Shown: positions 1 through 9,990 of the stretch, piece by piece
Layout of the letters: each line of letters opens with the position of its first letter
Numbering within the stretch: position 1 is the stretch's first letter
NCBI GenBank assembly: GCA_001548435.1
Contig: AP017308.1
Coordinates: 1,373,030 to 1,437,029, forward strand
DNA: 64,000 bases
Direction of reading: 5' to 3'
DNA from: Leptolyngbya sp. NIES-3755
GTDB lineage: Bacteria > Cyanobacteriota > Cyanobacteriia > Leptolyngbyales > Leptolyngbyaceae
Translations under genes and position numbers: made by a program
The notes under the pieces: model-generated
What the model was told of the DNA's origin: nothing
What the model saw: only the letters and a program-made list of their open reading frames with translations
Database searches by the model: none

Positions 1-350
1 GGCGATCGTGAATTGTAGCGAGGACGATGCTTGCAGCGCACTGCGTGTTCGGGAGAGCGTGGATTGGCACAGATGGCTATGACACAGAACATGAGTGAGA
101 AATTTGGGTGTTTCGAGTAGCTTGCCTCCTGCATTCGGAATGCCACTGAACCACGAAGCGACCCACATAAGTCCAAGTATCAACATTGTTAGTTTGACTT
201 CAAAATTGTAAACAGCAATACATTTTTTCCGAAACTTATTATAAAGTTCTCCTGACGTAAAATGGATTCACCAAAGGGAGTAATTCTGCTTAACTTTGGA
301 ATTCTTTTGCTTAATTCATGTACCTTTTGGCACATACTGAGGGTTAACTG
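1..350. other. Left-edge non-coding stretch with a weak partial ORF
   Basis: No convincing gene is seen here. On the minus strand an ATG at 186 opens a frame that stays open to base 1 (62 codons) and begins with a hydrophobic run (MLILGLMWVASWF), so it could be the start of a membrane protein cut by the window edge. The later residues look unremarkable and I cannot name it. The last 100 bases are AT-rich and should hold the promoter and leader of the phzF-like gene, with a GAGGG ribosome-binding motif just before its ATG. Confidence 0.25.
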
Positions 351-1238
351 ATGGCGCTACCGTTTTACATTGTGGATGTATTCACTGAACGCAAATATGC
401 GGGAAATCAACTTGCGGTATTTCGGGCTGATCATTCGCTGAAAACTGAGGAAATGCAAGCGATCGCGAAAGAAATAAACTATTCGGAAACGACATTCATT
501 CTGTCGGAATCTCCACAAAATGGCGGTTATCCAGTTCGCATTTTTACACCGGATCAAGAGCTTCCTTTTGCGGGTCATCCCACGCTTGGTACTGCGTTCA
601 TTTTGCAACAAGCCATTGTTCAAGAATCCGTATCTATCGTGAGATTAAACCTGGCAGTCGGTCAAATTCCCGTCACATTGAACTACTCCGAAAGCACTAT
701 TGAAGGGTTGTGGATGCGCCAGAACGCACCGAATTTTGGACAAAGATTTGATCCAGCGACGATCGCGCCTGTCTTAGGACTGAGTGTGGATCAAGTTGAC
801 GATCGCACTCCAATTGAAGATGTTTCCACAGGTTTACCGTTTATCATTGTTCCACTGAAAAACTTAGCTGCACTACAACAAGCAACTGTCGATCGAGCCG
901 CACTATTTAAGCTAGTAGAAACAACAGAAGCAAAAGCTATCTTGATCTTTTGCCCTGAAACACGCAGCTTAGACAATCAATTAAGTGTGCGTGTGTTTGT
1001 GGAACCCTTGGGAGGACCACCAGAAGATCCAGCAACCGGAAGCGCGAATGGATGCTTGGCAGCATATTTAGTTCAACACTCCTACTTTGGTCGAGATGCA
1101 ATCGATCTTCGAGTTGAACAAGGTTACGAAATTGGGCGACCTTCTCTGCTCTTTCTTAGAGCCAGAAAAGAGAATGAAGCTTTTGAGATTTCAGTGGGGG
1201 GCAACGTTATTCTGGTAGCTAAAGGTGAATTTGTTTAA
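351..1238 (+). CDS. PhzF family isomerase/epimerase
   Basis: The 295-residue protein has the length of PhzF/YddE enzymes, which fold into two similar halves and isomerise small acids. Visible motifs are GNQLAVF near residue 19, NYSETTF near residue 44 (its Glu is the family's catalytic acid), FAGHPTLGTA in the first half and DPATGSANG in the second half. In Pseudomonas PhzF acts in phenazine synthesis, but most family members, probably including this one, have unknown substrates, and no other phenazine genes are nearby. It is followed after 3 bases by the M28 peptidase gene, so the two are probably co-transcribed. The ATG follows a GAGGG motif. Confidence 0.9.
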   Translation: MALPFYIVDVFTERKYAGNQLAVFRADHSLKTEEMQAIAKEINYSETTFILSESPQNGGYPVRIFTPDQELPFAGHPTLGTAFILQQAIVQESVSIVRLNLAVGQIPVTLNYSESTIEGLWMRQNAPNFGQRFDPATIAPVLGLSVDQVDDRTPIEDVSTGLPFIIVPLKNLAALQQATVDRAALFKLVETTEAKAILIFCPETRSLDNQLSVRVFVEPLGGPPEDPATGSANGCLAAYLVQHSYFGRDAIDLRVEQGYEIGRPSLLFLRARKENEAFEISVGGNVILVAKGEFV

Positions 1239-1241
1239 CAG

Positions 1242-2087
1242 ATGCCAGAACTAACAGAACGATTGCGATCGCATATTGAAGAGATTAGTCGCGATCGCGA
1301 TCCATTCTTTGCTACTCAAGGTCATTTCTATGTTCAACAATACATTCGCGAACAGTTTTCACACTGGGGAACAGTTGAGGCGCATGAATTTCAAGTCGGA
1401 AAGCGAACTCACACGAATTGGATTTTGAATCTACCAGGGCGGGAGAATGCGAAACCACCGATTCTGATTGGTGCACATTATGATTCCGTTCCAAACTCTC
1501 CAGGTGCAGATGATAATGCAACAGGTATCGCGGTGTTGTTGGAAATGGCAAAGGCTTTTTCTGAACAATTCGCCCGCTATCCGATTCGATTGATTGCGTT
1601 TGATTTGGAAGAGAACTTCACCCAAACTGATGCTCATGGTAATAGTCAGTACGCAATCTCATTAAGTGGTGAACCTTTGAGATTGATGATTGCTTTAGAA
1701 ATGTTGGGTTACTGCAATCACGATCGTAATTCACAGCTTTACCCCGCAGGATTAGAGCGGTTCTATCCAGATCAAGGCAACTTTATTGCACTGATTGGCA
1801 ACATTCCAACGATTCCCGATTTGATTCGATTGAGTCGGGGAATTCGTCGATCGAACATTGGATGCGAATGGCTCCCAGCAGGAATGCGCGGCAAGATAGT
1901 TCCCGATACGCGTCGGGGTGATCATGCTGCATTTTGGGATCGGGGCTATCGAGCATTGATGGTGACAGACACCGCGAATTTGAGGAATCCGAACTATCAC
2001 AAATCGAGCGATCGGATTGAAACGCTTGATTTTGAGTTTTTAACAAAAGTGTGTGAAGGTTTGATCAACTCCATCCGCCAACTTTAG
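1242..2087 (+). CDS. M28 family zinc peptidase
   Basis: The 281-residue protein carries the M28 aminopeptidase metal-site motifs in order: GAHYDS (His/Asp ligands), PGADDNATG (bridging Asp), FDLEEN (catalytic Glu pair), an LEMLGY segment and a final HKSSDRIETL where the last His ligand sits. There is no signal peptide, so it is probably cytoplasmic and cleaves N-terminal residues from peptides. The motif that is usually EExGLxGS is altered to EENFTQTDAHGN, so this is a divergent member. It starts 3 bases after the PhzF-like gene and is likely in its operon; the substrate is unknown. Confidence 0.85.
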   Translation: MPELTERLRSHIEEISRDRDPFFATQGHFYVQQYIREQFSHWGTVEAHEFQVGKRTHTNWILNLPGRENAKPPILIGAHYDSVPNSPGADDNATGIAVLLEMAKAFSEQFARYPIRLIAFDLEENFTQTDAHGNSQYAISLSGEPLRLMIALEMLGYCNHDRNSQLYPAGLERFYPDQGNFIALIGNIPTIPDLIRLSRGIRRSNIGCEWLPAGMRGKIVPDTRRGDHAAFWDRGYRALMVTDTANLRNPNYHKSSDRIETLDFEFLTKVCEGLINSIRQL

Positions 2088-2128
2088 CTTGGGTATAATC
2101 TCTAAAAAGAAAGGTCATAACAATCACT

Positions 2129-3343
2129 ATGATGCAACGATTTATCCCGGTAGTTCTCGCCAGCATCACCAGTTTTACACTCACTGATTCACAAGCCATT
2201 AGCCAAAATAAGCCCAGTTGTCAGCGATCGTCTCAAAGCTTTCTCGTCTTCGGTGGCGGCGGTGCACCTTCTTATAACGAGATTGCGCTTGAAAAAAATA
2301 TGCTGTACTTTCAGCGATCGCTCAAAGAACTCGGATATGCTCCCAACGATGCGCCAATCTATTTTGCAAATGGCAACACAGGCGAAAAAACAGTTCGTTA
2401 TCTGAATGAGCAAGGCGATCAGCAATTCAAAGCGCATACCATTCCAAATGTTCAAGGTGCTTCGAGCGTTGCAAACTTACAAACCTGGATGGCTCAAGCC
2501 GCAAAAGAGAAAACAACGACTCCATTGTTCTTTTACTTCTCTGGACATGGTGGACACAATCGCATGAATGAGGATAACTCTACGTTGTTAATGTGGCGCG
2601 ATCGCCAATTGAATGTTCAAGATTTTACTGCAATGCTCGATCGACTTCCGCAGAACAAGCCTTTTGTTACGATGATGTCTCAATGTTATTCTGGCTCGTT
2701 TGCAAATCTCATCTACAACGGTGGCGATCCAAACAAAGGCGTTGCACTTCAAACTCGCTGTGGATTCTTTGCCACGATTAAATCTCGTCCTTCAGTCGGT
2801 TGTACTCCAGAAGTAAATGAAGCAGACTATCGTGACTATAGTTCGAGCTTTTTTGCAGGATTAACTGGACGCGATCGTATTGGTCGCAAAGTCGCTTCAG
2901 CGGATTACAACAAAGACAGACGGATCTCGTATTCTGAAGCTCACGCCTACGCCAAGATTGATAAATTCACCACCGATTTACCTGTTTCAACTTCTGAAGC
3001 GTGGTTACAGCGACAAGTGAGCAATCCAACCATGCGAGAGCAAATTTTGGGACAACCGATCGCACCATTAGCAAAAATTGCTCGACCCGAACAGCGCTTT
3101 GTGATTGAATCTCTGAGTCGTCAATTTAAGTTTGATTTGAATCGATCGTTTAATGGAAATCTAGCATCAATGAATTCCAACTTAGTCAAAACCGCTGAAG
3201 ATGAAGCTTACCTAGTGCGCTTGTCGATGGAGTTGACGAATGTGGCAATGGAGCGGCGAGTTAAAACTTCTAAGAATGCTCGATCGATTCAGACGCTCGA
3301 TCGATTAATTCGATGTGAAGCCGGATCATGGGGTAAGCCTTAG
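2129..3343 (+). CDS. Secreted caspase-like (C14) peptidase with an EF-hand motif
   Basis: The 404-residue protein has a likely signal peptide over the first 23-25 residues. Its caspase-fold catalytic pair is visible: His at about residue 140 in FYFSGHGGH and Cys at about residue 186 in MSQCYSGSF. A segment near residue 255, DYNKDRRISYSE, fits a calcium-binding EF-hand loop (acidic residues at 1, 3, 5 and Glu at 12). Many prokaryotic metacaspases need calcium, so calcium control is a reasonable inference. The C-terminal third is helical with no domain I recognise. The stop codon overlaps the convergent Uma2 gene by 4 bases. Two ATG codons in tandem (2129, 2132) could start it. Confidence 0.8.
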   Translation: MMQRFIPVVLASITSFTLTDSQAISQNKPSCQRSSQSFLVFGGGGAPSYNEIALEKNMLYFQRSLKELGYAPNDAPIYFANGNTGEKTVRYLNEQGDQQFKAHTIPNVQGASSVANLQTWMAQAAKEKTTTPLFFYFSGHGGHNRMNEDNSTLLMWRDRQLNVQDFTAMLDRLPQNKPFVTMMSQCYSGSFANLIYNGGDPNKGVALQTRCGFFATIKSRPSVGCTPEVNEADYRDYSSSFFAGLTGRDRIGRKVASADYNKDRRISYSEAHAYAKIDKFTTDLPVSTSEAWLQRQVSNPTMREQILGQPIAPLAKIARPEQRFVIESLSRQFKFDLNRSFNGNLASMNSNLVKTAEDEAYLVRLSMELTNVAMERRVKTSKNARSIQTLDRLIRCEAGSWGKP

Positions 3344-3999
3344 AGGTCTGGATCAATGCCGAGCGATCGTAATTGTTCAGCAAGTCGTTCGGCTCTTTGT
3401 TCTGCCAACAGTGCGGACTCAGCAGGAGTTAGAACAATTTCGCCATTCGGTTGAAAATATCGCAACTGATTGTCATGTACTCCTAAAAATAACTCCAGCG
3501 ACTCGCTCCAGAGTTGATTTTGAGCGTTTGGCTCGATCGCTTGATATTGTTCTCCCACTAATCGGAATCCTGCAAACTCAAGATCACTCGGTGAAAACCA
3601 AAAATATTCTGCTGTTCGGAATCGATTTTGATACAGGTCTTTTTTCAAGCCTTTATCTGTACTTTTGGTTTCATCAGACAGTAATTCGATAATCACATCA
3701 GGATAGCGTCCGTCTTCTTCCCAGACCACCCACGATCGACGTGGATATTTCTGAGTATTCTTAACTAAAAAGAAATCAGGTCCTCGGAAGTCGCGATTCT
3801 TCAGTTGTTGGCGACTGAAATAAATCGTGAGGTTTGCACCGATGAAAAAATCTTCTCGATCACGCCACCACCACTCTAAGCAACTCACCAGTAATGCTAA
3901 TTGGGCATAGTGCAAAGACGTTTCCATTTCTGGCTCATCGCTATTGAGTTGTGTGGCATCGGGCATCAAGGCTTCGAGTTCTTTTGCCGTCAGGTGCAT
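3340..3999 (-). CDS. Uma2 family endonuclease (DUF820)
   Basis: The 219-residue protein shows the DUF820/Uma2 pattern, a PD-(D/E)xK nuclease fold very numerous in cyanobacteria: YPDVIIELLSDET supplies the Asp and Glu of the active site and is followed by YQNRFRTAEYFWFSP, the typical region where the protein describes its own spatial pattern. The last 25 residues (AEQRAERLAEQLRSLGID) form the common charged helical tail. The cellular role of Uma2 proteins is largely unknown; mobile-element or defence roles have been suggested. It ends inside the end of the caspase-like gene. Confidence 0.85.
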   Translation of the reverse strand: MHLTAKELEALMPDATQLNSDEPEMETSLHYAQLALLVSCLEWWWRDREDFFIGANLTIYFSRQQLKNRDFRGPDFFLVKNTQKYPRRSWVVWEEDGRYPDVIIELLSDETKSTDKGLKKDLYQNRFRTAEYFWFSPSDLEFAGFRLVGEQYQAIEPNAQNQLWSESLELFLGVHDNQLRYFQPNGEIVLTPAESALLAEQRAERLAEQLRSLGIDPDL

Positions 4000-4060
4000 G
4001 GCTCTACTTCCAGAGTGCTGTATCTTTAGCGTACCATTGCGATCGAGTCTCGTTTCCTAA

Positions 4061-4381
4061 GTGATGAATATCTTTGAACTCCCAGAAAATTTGCTCGATC
4101 GAGAAATCCTTGAGCCATTGATCGAAACAGATCAACTTCTCATCGAACGCATTATCTCAACTGGACAAACTACACCAGAGGGCGAATGGTACGATCAACC
4201 GCGTGATGAATGGGTGTTGCTGTTGCAGGGTGAAGCGCAGTTGACTTATGAGAATGGAACGTCGATCGACCTTAAAACGGGCGATTATTTGCTAATTCCT
4301 GCACATCAAAAACATCGCGTCAGTTATACCAGTTCTGATCCCGCTTGTATTTGGTTGGCGGTTCATGCAGTGATAAATTAA
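4061..4381 (+). CDS. Small cupin-domain protein
   Basis: This 106-residue single-domain cupin has the two conserved cupin motifs: WVLLLQGEAQLTYENG at about residues 57-72 and a second strand region GDYLLIPAHQKHRVSYT at about 77-93 with the metal-ligand His residues. Proteins of this kind bind a metal or small ligand; the substrate cannot be read from the sequence. The N-terminal half (NIFELPENLLDREILEPL) is typical of a cyanobacterial subgroup. It precedes an orphan xisI by 57 bases. Confidence 0.85.
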   Translation: MMNIFELPENLLDREILEPLIETDQLLIERIISTGQTTPEGEWYDQPRDEWVLLLQGEAQLTYENGTSIDLKTGDYLLIPAHQKHRVSYTSSDPACIWLAVHAVIN

Positions 4382-4438
4382 ACTTGAACCACGAAGCGCA
4401 AACTCGCTGGGAAACGAAGCTATCGCACGTAATGTGAA

Positions 4439-4768
4439 ATGGATACCAACCTAAAACGAGCTATTCTCACCGTCCTACAGAACTACATCAGCTTTCTCGG
4501 CAATGATCCTGACACACAATTGCAAATCGTTAGCGACGAAACAAATCATCATTACCTTCTTGTCGAACTCGGTTGGCAGGACGGGCGACGCATCTATGGT
4601 ACGCTGATTCATCTCGACATCATCAACGGGAAAATTTGGATTCAACAAGACGGAACTGAAGACGGTATCGCGAGTGAACTTGTCGCGATCGGGATTCCAA
4701 AACAACAGATTGTTCTCGGCTTCAAATCCGAACAGCGGCGACGTATTACAGAATTTGCACTATCTTGA
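4439..4768 (+). CDS. xisI: XisI family protein, without XisH partner
   Basis: The 109-residue protein matches XisI (fdxN element excision controlling factor family): it has the N-terminal helix LKRAILTVLQNY, the central HYLLVELGWQDGRRIYGTLIHLD, the family signature NGKIWIQQDGTEDGIASEL, and the end IVLGFKSEQRRRITEFA. Normally xisH lies directly upstream and overlaps xisI by 13 bases, as in the two intact pairs in this window, but the 57 bases here encode no XisH tail, so this is an orphan. In Nostoc XisH/XisI help excision of the fdxN element in heterocysts; elsewhere their role is unknown, and no recombinase is seen here. Confidence 0.88.
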   Translation: MDTNLKRAILTVLQNYISFLGNDPDTQLQIVSDETNHHYLLVELGWQDGRRIYGTLIHLDIINGKIWIQQDGTEDGIASELVAIGIPKQQIVLGFKSEQRRRITEFALS

Positions 4769-4793
4769 GGGGCTAAAACGTAGTCATCTTAGA

Positions 4794-6116
4794 TCATTCG
4801 AGTGTTGTACCGGACTTCGCAGTTCCAACTAATACTTTATCGACTCGGTTTCCGTCCATATCCATCACTTCAAACCGCAAAGTTTCCCACTCGAACGCAT
4901 CCGCAGCAGTCGGGATTCGTCCCAGATACATCACGACAAAGCCACCTAGTGTTTGATAGCTTCCTCGCTGTTCTCCAGGAAGTTCTTGATCTTCAATGTG
5001 CAGAATCTCTTTGAATTGATAGATTGGCAGCATTCCATCGAGCAACCAAGAACCATCATCACGTTGGACTGCTTGGGGTTCTGCAAGTTCTTCGACTGTG
5101 GGAATATCACCGACGATCGCTTGCAATACATCCGTTAAAGTTACCAATCCCTGAATCACGCCATACTCATCCACGACAAAGGCAATCTGTGTTCCGGTTT
5201 GCTTGAATAGCTCTAACACTTTCAAAGCACGAGTACTTTCAGGTACAAACACTGGAGTCTGAAGCGAAGTTGTAAAATCTAGCGGTTGACCAGACATCAG
5301 CGTGACCAAAAGATCATAAGTTTGAACGACTCCAAGCAAGTGATCTAATCCACCCTGACAGACCGGAAATCGAGCATGGGAACTGTCCGTCATCTGACGC
5401 TGAATTTCGTCGATCGTATCTTCCAAATCAATCCAAGTAATCTCTAATCTCGGTGTCATTAAAGAGCTAATTCGTCGATCGCCTAATCGAAACACCCGCT
5501 TCATGATGTCTTCTTCAGCCTGCTCGAACATTCCCGCTTCTGTACCTTGCTCGATCATCACGCGAATTTCTTCTTCAGTCACAGGCGGTTCATCCGAGGG
5601 ACGAATGCCTAATAATCGAACTGCGAGATTTGTAGAAGCACTTAATAGATATACGATCGGGGCTGCCGCTTTCGCCATCAAACTCATCGGAACTGCTGCC
5701 CAAGCTGCGATCGCTTCAGGAGAATTCAATGCCAATCGTTTTGGAACGAGTTCACCAACAATCAGTGTGAGATAGGTCAGAGTCAGAATCGCAATTCCGA
5801 ATGCAAGCGGTTGACTGTAGGGTTCGAGAAACGGGAACGATCGAAAAAATGGCTCTAGTCGTCTCGTTAAGGCTTGTTCCCCGAATGCACCCGACGCGAT
5901 GCCGATCAGCGTAATTCCGACTTGAACGATCGCTAAAAAATTATTCGGTTCTTCTGCCAATCGGAGTGCCGCTCTTGCTTTGGTATCACCTTGATTGGCG
6001 GTTTGGAGAAGGCGGACTTTGCGAGCCGATACGATCGCGAGTTCGGACATGACAAATAGCCCGTTTGCCAAGGTCAGAAACAGGATGATCAACAAATCAG
6101 AGGTTAGCGAATTCAT
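4794..6116 (-). CDS. CNNM/hemolysin-C type membrane protein (DUF21-CBS-CorC)
   Basis: Starting at ATG 6116 gives 440 residues, the usual length. The N-terminal about 200 residues form the DUF21 membrane domain with several hydrophobic helices (starting SDLLIILFLTLANGLFVMSE). A CBS pair follows, beginning near RVFRLGDRRISSLMTPR, and the C-terminal about 80 residues are the CorC/HlyC domain (DGSWLLDGMLPIYQF). Family members transport or regulate magnesium or cobalt and occur in the inner membrane. The frame is open 96 codons further upstream, but that stretch looks non-coding and crowds the mfd promoter. It is divergent from mfd. Confidence 0.88.
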   Translation of the reverse strand: MNSLTSDLLIILFLTLANGLFVMSELAIVSARKVRLLQTANQGDTKARAALRLAEEPNNFLAIVQVGITLIGIASGAFGEQALTRRLEPFFRSFPFLEPYSQPLAFGIAILTLTYLTLIVGELVPKRLALNSPEAIAAWAAVPMSLMAKAAAPIVYLLSASTNLAVRLLGIRPSDEPPVTEEEIRVMIEQGTEAGMFEQAEEDIMKRVFRLGDRRISSLMTPRLEITWIDLEDTIDEIQRQMTDSSHARFPVCQGGLDHLLGVVQTYDLLVTLMSGQPLDFTTSLQTPVFVPESTRALKVLELFKQTGTQIAFVVDEYGVIQGLVTLTDVLQAIVGDIPTVEELAEPQAVQRDDGSWLLDGMLPIYQFKEILHIEDQELPGEQRGSYQTLGGFVVMYLGRIPTAADAFEWETLRFEVMDMDGNRVDKVLVGTAKSGTTLE

Positions 6117-6326
6117 TCGGAGAACTTTAGCCGAGAGCAACGAATTGTATAAGTGTATCTCCGATCGACGCTTGCTTCGAGTTGAATTCTGGATTTGAAT
6201 TTTTCTGTAGAGAAAAGGCTGGATTTCCGATGCTATAAAGGGTTGAATTCCAGATCGGACCAGATTCGCCTCGCAGAATCCTGATTCGATAGAATGTAAA
6301 GACCCATTAAGCTTTCCCTGTCCGAC

Positions 6327-9300
6327 ATGGCTTTTTCTTCGATTACTCGCGCTCTCGGTCGATCGCCGCTGACGACTGAACTCCTCAGCAAACTTAAGCA
6401 ACATTCGACACTGAATCTATCTGGCTTGTCGCGCTTGGCGAAAGGGATTGTCGCTTCGACTTTGGCGCAAACGAGCGATCGCTCTCTTCTGATCATTACC
6501 GCAACGCTAGAAGAGGCGGGACGCTGGAGCGCTCAAATGGACGCGATGGGCTGGAATACGGTGCATTTCTATCCGACTTCGGAATCGTCGCCGTATGAGC
6601 CGTTTGATCCCGAAGCGGAAATGACTTGGGGACAGTTGCAAACTTTAGCGGATTTGGTTAAGGGATCGGAGAAAATGGCGATCGTGGCAACCGAACGCGC
6701 TCTCCAGCCCCATTTACCGCCACCCGAAGCATTTTCGCCTTACTTTTTAACCTTAGAGAAGGGGAAAGAGGTCAATCTTGGACAGTTGGGCGATCAGTTA
6801 GCGAAATTAGGATATGAACGATCGAACTTGGTTGAAACCGAAGGGCAATGGAGCCGACGAGGGGACATTATCGATGTGTTTCCGGTTGCGGCAGAGTTAC
6901 CTGTTCGATTGGAATTATTTGGGGATGAGTTGGATCAGATTCGTGAGTTTGATCCGGGGACACAGCGATCGCTCGATCGAGTCACACAAGTTACTTTAAC
7001 GCCAACAAGCTTTAGTCCAATTATTCAATCTGCATTAGATGAGACGGTTCTTGACTATCTATCAGCGGAAGATCAAGAACGATTTGCAGAAGGTGTATCT
7101 ATTGAAGGAATTCGCCGCTATCTAGGATTAGCATTCGATCGACCTGCTTCTTTATTGGACTATCTACCGAGTGATACGATCGTTGCGATCGATGAGCCTG
7201 AAATGACTCATGCACATAGCGATCGTTGGATCGAACACGTCGAAGAACAATGGCAAGAAGTTAAACCAAGCTTGCCCAAGATTCATCGTAATTTAGAAGC
7301 TTCATTGCTTGAAGTTGAAAAGTTCGATCGCATTAATCTCAATGAATTAGCCGAAGAGAAAAACGGGCTGAATCTTGCTTGTCGTCCGGTTCCAGCCATT
7401 CCACATCAGTTTGCAAGATTAGCGGAAACATTGAGGGGAGAGCGCGATCGTAACTTTGCAATTTGGCTTGTATCGGCGCAACCTTCCCGATCGGTTGCAT
7501 TGTTACAGGAGCATGATTGTCCAGCGCAGTTTGTACCGAATCAGCGGGACTTTTTAGCGATCGACAAATTGCAAGTTCAGCACATTCCCGTTGCAGTGAA
7601 ATACTCTGGTTTAGCAGAACTCGAAGGCTTTATCCTACCGACCTTTCGTTTAGTTGTTGTTACTGATAAAGAGTTCTTCGGACAGCAAACTTTAGCTACT
7701 CCGACTTATGTTCGCAAGCGTCGAAGAGCAGCTTCTAAGCAAGTTGATCCGAACAAGCTACAGCCTGGAGACTATGTTGTTCATAAGAGTCATGGAATCG
7801 GGCAATTTATCAAGCTCGAAAGCTTAACGATTAATAATGAAACTCGCGAGTACTTAGTTCTAAAGTATGCGGATGGACTATTGCGAGTTGCAGCCGATCA
7901 GTTGGGTGCATTGTCTCGCTTTCGAGGTGTGGGAGATGCGAAACCTGAACTGAATAAGATGTCGAGTAAAGCTTGGGAGAAAACCAAGACTAAGGTTCGC
8001 AAAGCCGTTAAAAAGGTTGCCGTTGATCTACTCCAACTCTATGCACAACGGGCACAGCAACAAGGCTATCCTTATCCGTCTGATATGCCTTGGCAGCAAG
8101 AAATGGAAGATTCTTTCCCGTATCAGCCCACACCGGATCAATTAAAAGCGGTGCAAGATGTGAAGCTCGATATGCAAAGCGATCGACCTATGGATCGCCT
8201 CGTCTGCGGTGATGTTGGTTTTGGTAAAACCGAAGTTGCGATTCGAGCGATTTTCAAAGCGGTGACTGCTGGAAAACAAGTTGCATTACTCGCACCGACT
8301 ACAATTCTGACTCAACAGCACTATCACACGATCAAAGAACGCTTTGCACCATATCCGATTCAGGTTGGATTGCTCAATCGTTTCCGTACTCCTGAAGAGC
8401 GCAAAGACATTCAGCGCAGAATGATCACTGGAGAGTTAGATATTGTTGTTGGAACACATCAACTTTTAGGAAAAGGCGTTGCATTCAAGGATCTAGGTTT
8501 GCTCGTTGTAGATGAAGAACAACGATTTGGAGTGAATCAGAAAGAGAAGATCAAATCGCTGAAGACTCAAGTTGATGTTCTTACACTGAGCGCAACTCCG
8601 ATTCCGAGAACTTTGTATATGGCGCTTTCGGGAGTGCGGGAGATGAGTTTGATTACGACTCCGCCGCCTTCTCGTCGTCCAATTAAGACCCATTTATCGC
8701 CTTATGATGGGGAAATGGTGCGATCGGCAATCCGACAAGAACTCGATCGAGGTGGACAAGTCTTTTATGTAGTTCCGCGAGTTGAAGGGATTGAAGAGAT
8801 TTCCGCTCGAATTCGAGAAATGATACCCGGAGTAAGAATTGCGATCGCACATGGTCAAATGCCCGAATCCGAACTTGAATCGGTGATGCTGACATTCGGT
8901 GCAGGTGAAGCTGATGTGCTGCTTTGTACCACGATTATCGAGTCAGGATTAGACATTCCGAGAGTGAATACCATTCTGATCGAAGATGCTCAGAAGTTTG
9001 GACTATCCCAGCTTTATCAGCTACGCGGTCGAGTTGGACGAGCAGGAATTCAAGCTCATGCTTGGTTGTTCTATCCGAAGCAGTATCAACTATCGGATGC
9101 AGCGAGACAACGATTACGCGCATTGCAAGAATTTACACAGCTTGGGTCGGGCTATCAGTTAGCAGTTCGAGACATGGAAATTCGTGGAGTTGGAAACTTG
9201 CTCGGTGCAGAACAATCCGGACAAATGGATGCGATCGGCTTTGATCTCTACATGGAAATGCTGCAAGAAGCCATCCAAGAAATTCGAGGTCAAGAAATTC

Positions 9301-9773
9301 CACAAGTCGATGACACCCAGATCGATCTCAGTCTCACGGCATTTATTCCAGCCGATTACATTCCTGACTTGGATCAAAAGATGAGTGCTTATCGTTCAGT
9401 TGCGGCAGCACAATCAAAATCGGAACTGGTGCAAGTGGCAGCCGATTGGAATGATTGGTATGGACAAATCCCGATCGCGGCTCAACAGTTACTCCGCGTC
9501 ATGGAATTGAAGCAGATTGCTAAGAAGCTTGGATTTTCTCGGATTAAGCCAGAAGGGAAGCAGCACGTGATTTTAGAAACGCCAATGGAAGAACCTGCTT
9601 GGAATCTATTGAAAGAGAATCTACCGGAGCATCTACGATCGCGCTTCGTGTTCACTTCTGGAAAAGTGACGGTTCGCGGCTTAGGTTCGCTCAGTGCCGA
9701 TCAACAATTAACCAACTTAATCGACTGGCTAAGCAGAATGCAAGGAGCTTTACCTGAACCTACATTAGTTTAA
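6327..9773 (+). CDS. mfd: Transcription-repair coupling factor Mfd
   Basis: The 1148-residue protein is a full-length Mfd. It displaces RNA polymerase stalled at DNA lesions and recruits UvrA for nucleotide excision repair. The N-terminal third is the UvrB-like UvrA-binding region. The RNA-polymerase interacting domain begins near residue 480 ([17 protein letters not shown]), followed by the RecG-like translocase with Walker [12 protein letters not shown], the DEEQ box in [18 protein letters not shown] (motif III), and QLRGRVGR (motif VI). The C-terminal TRCF domain starts after [12 protein letters not shown]. It is divergent from the CNNM-like gene. No frameshift is seen. Confidence 0.98.
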   Translation: MAFSSITRALGRSPLTTELLSKLKQHSTLNLSGLSRLAKGIVASTLAQTSDRSLLIITATLEEAGRWSAQMDAMGWNTVHFYPTSESSPYEPFDPEAEMTWGQLQTLADLVKGSEKMAIVATERALQPHLPPPEAFSPYFLTLEKGKEVNLGQLGDQLAKLGYERSNLVETEGQWSRRGDIIDVFPVAAELPVRLELFGDELDQIREFDPGTQRSLDRVTQVTLTPTSFSPIIQSALDETVLDYLSAEDQERFAEGVSIEGIRRYLGLAFDRPASLLDYLPSDTIVAIDEPEMTHAHSDRWIEHVEEQWQEVKPSLPKIHRNLEASLLEVEKFDRINLNELAEEKNGLNLACRPVPAIPHQFARLAETLRGERDRNFAIWLVSAQPSRSVALLQEHDCPAQFVPNQRDFLAIDKLQVQHIPVAVKYSGLAELEGFILPTFRLVVVTDKEFFGQQTLATPTYVRKRRRAASKQVDPNKLQPGDYVVHKSHGIGQFIKLESLTINNETREYLVLKYADGLLRVAADQLGALSRFRGVGDAKPELNKMSSKAWEKTKTKVRKAVKKVAVDLLQLYAQRAQQQGYPYPSDMPWQQEMEDSFPYQPTPDQLKAVQDVKLDMQSDRPMDRLVCGDVGFGKTEVAIRAIFKAVTAGKQVALLAPTTILTQQHYHTIKERFAPYPIQVGLLNRFRTPEERKDIQRRMITGELDIVVGTHQLLGKGVAFKDLGLLVVDEEQRFGVNQKEKIKSLKTQVDVLTLSATPIPRTLYMALSGVREMSLITTPPPSRRPIKTHLSPYDGEMVRSAIRQELDRGGQVFYVVPRVEGIEEISARIREMIPGVRIAIAHGQMPESELESVMLTFGAGEADVLLCTTIIESGLDIPRVNTILIEDAQKFGLSQLYQLRGRVGRAGIQAHAWLFYPKQYQLSDAARQRLRALQEFTQLGSGYQLAVRDMEIRGVGNLLGAEQSGQMDAIGFDLYMEMLQEAIQEIRGQEIPQVDDTQIDLSLTAFIPADYIPDLDQKMSAYRSVAAAQSKSELVQVAADWNDWYGQIPIAAQQLLRVMELKQIAKKLGFSRIKPEGKQHVILETPMEEPAWNLLKENLPEHLRSRFVFTSGKVTVRGLGSLSADQQLTNLIDWLSRMQGALPEPTLV

Positions 9774-9990
9774 TAAAAACTGAAAGCTCAAACTCCCTCA
9801 AACGGCTGAAATCCATAGTTTTTCAGTAATGAATTGTAAGTTTGATCTTTCTTTTTTTGGTTAGTTGCAAATAAACACAAGTCCGCCCTTAGAGGCATTT
9901 TCTCCTTAAGTAAAGTCGTTAGCTTTGCTGTAGATGGCAATGCAAATTGCCCTTACTGAATCAGAAGACTTTTGCTTTAGGAGACACATC

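Noticed and set aside
147-4398. The 14-mer TGAACCACGAAGCG occurs at 147-160 and 4385-4398
   Set aside because: Too short and without other shared context; no sign of an insertion or a target site.
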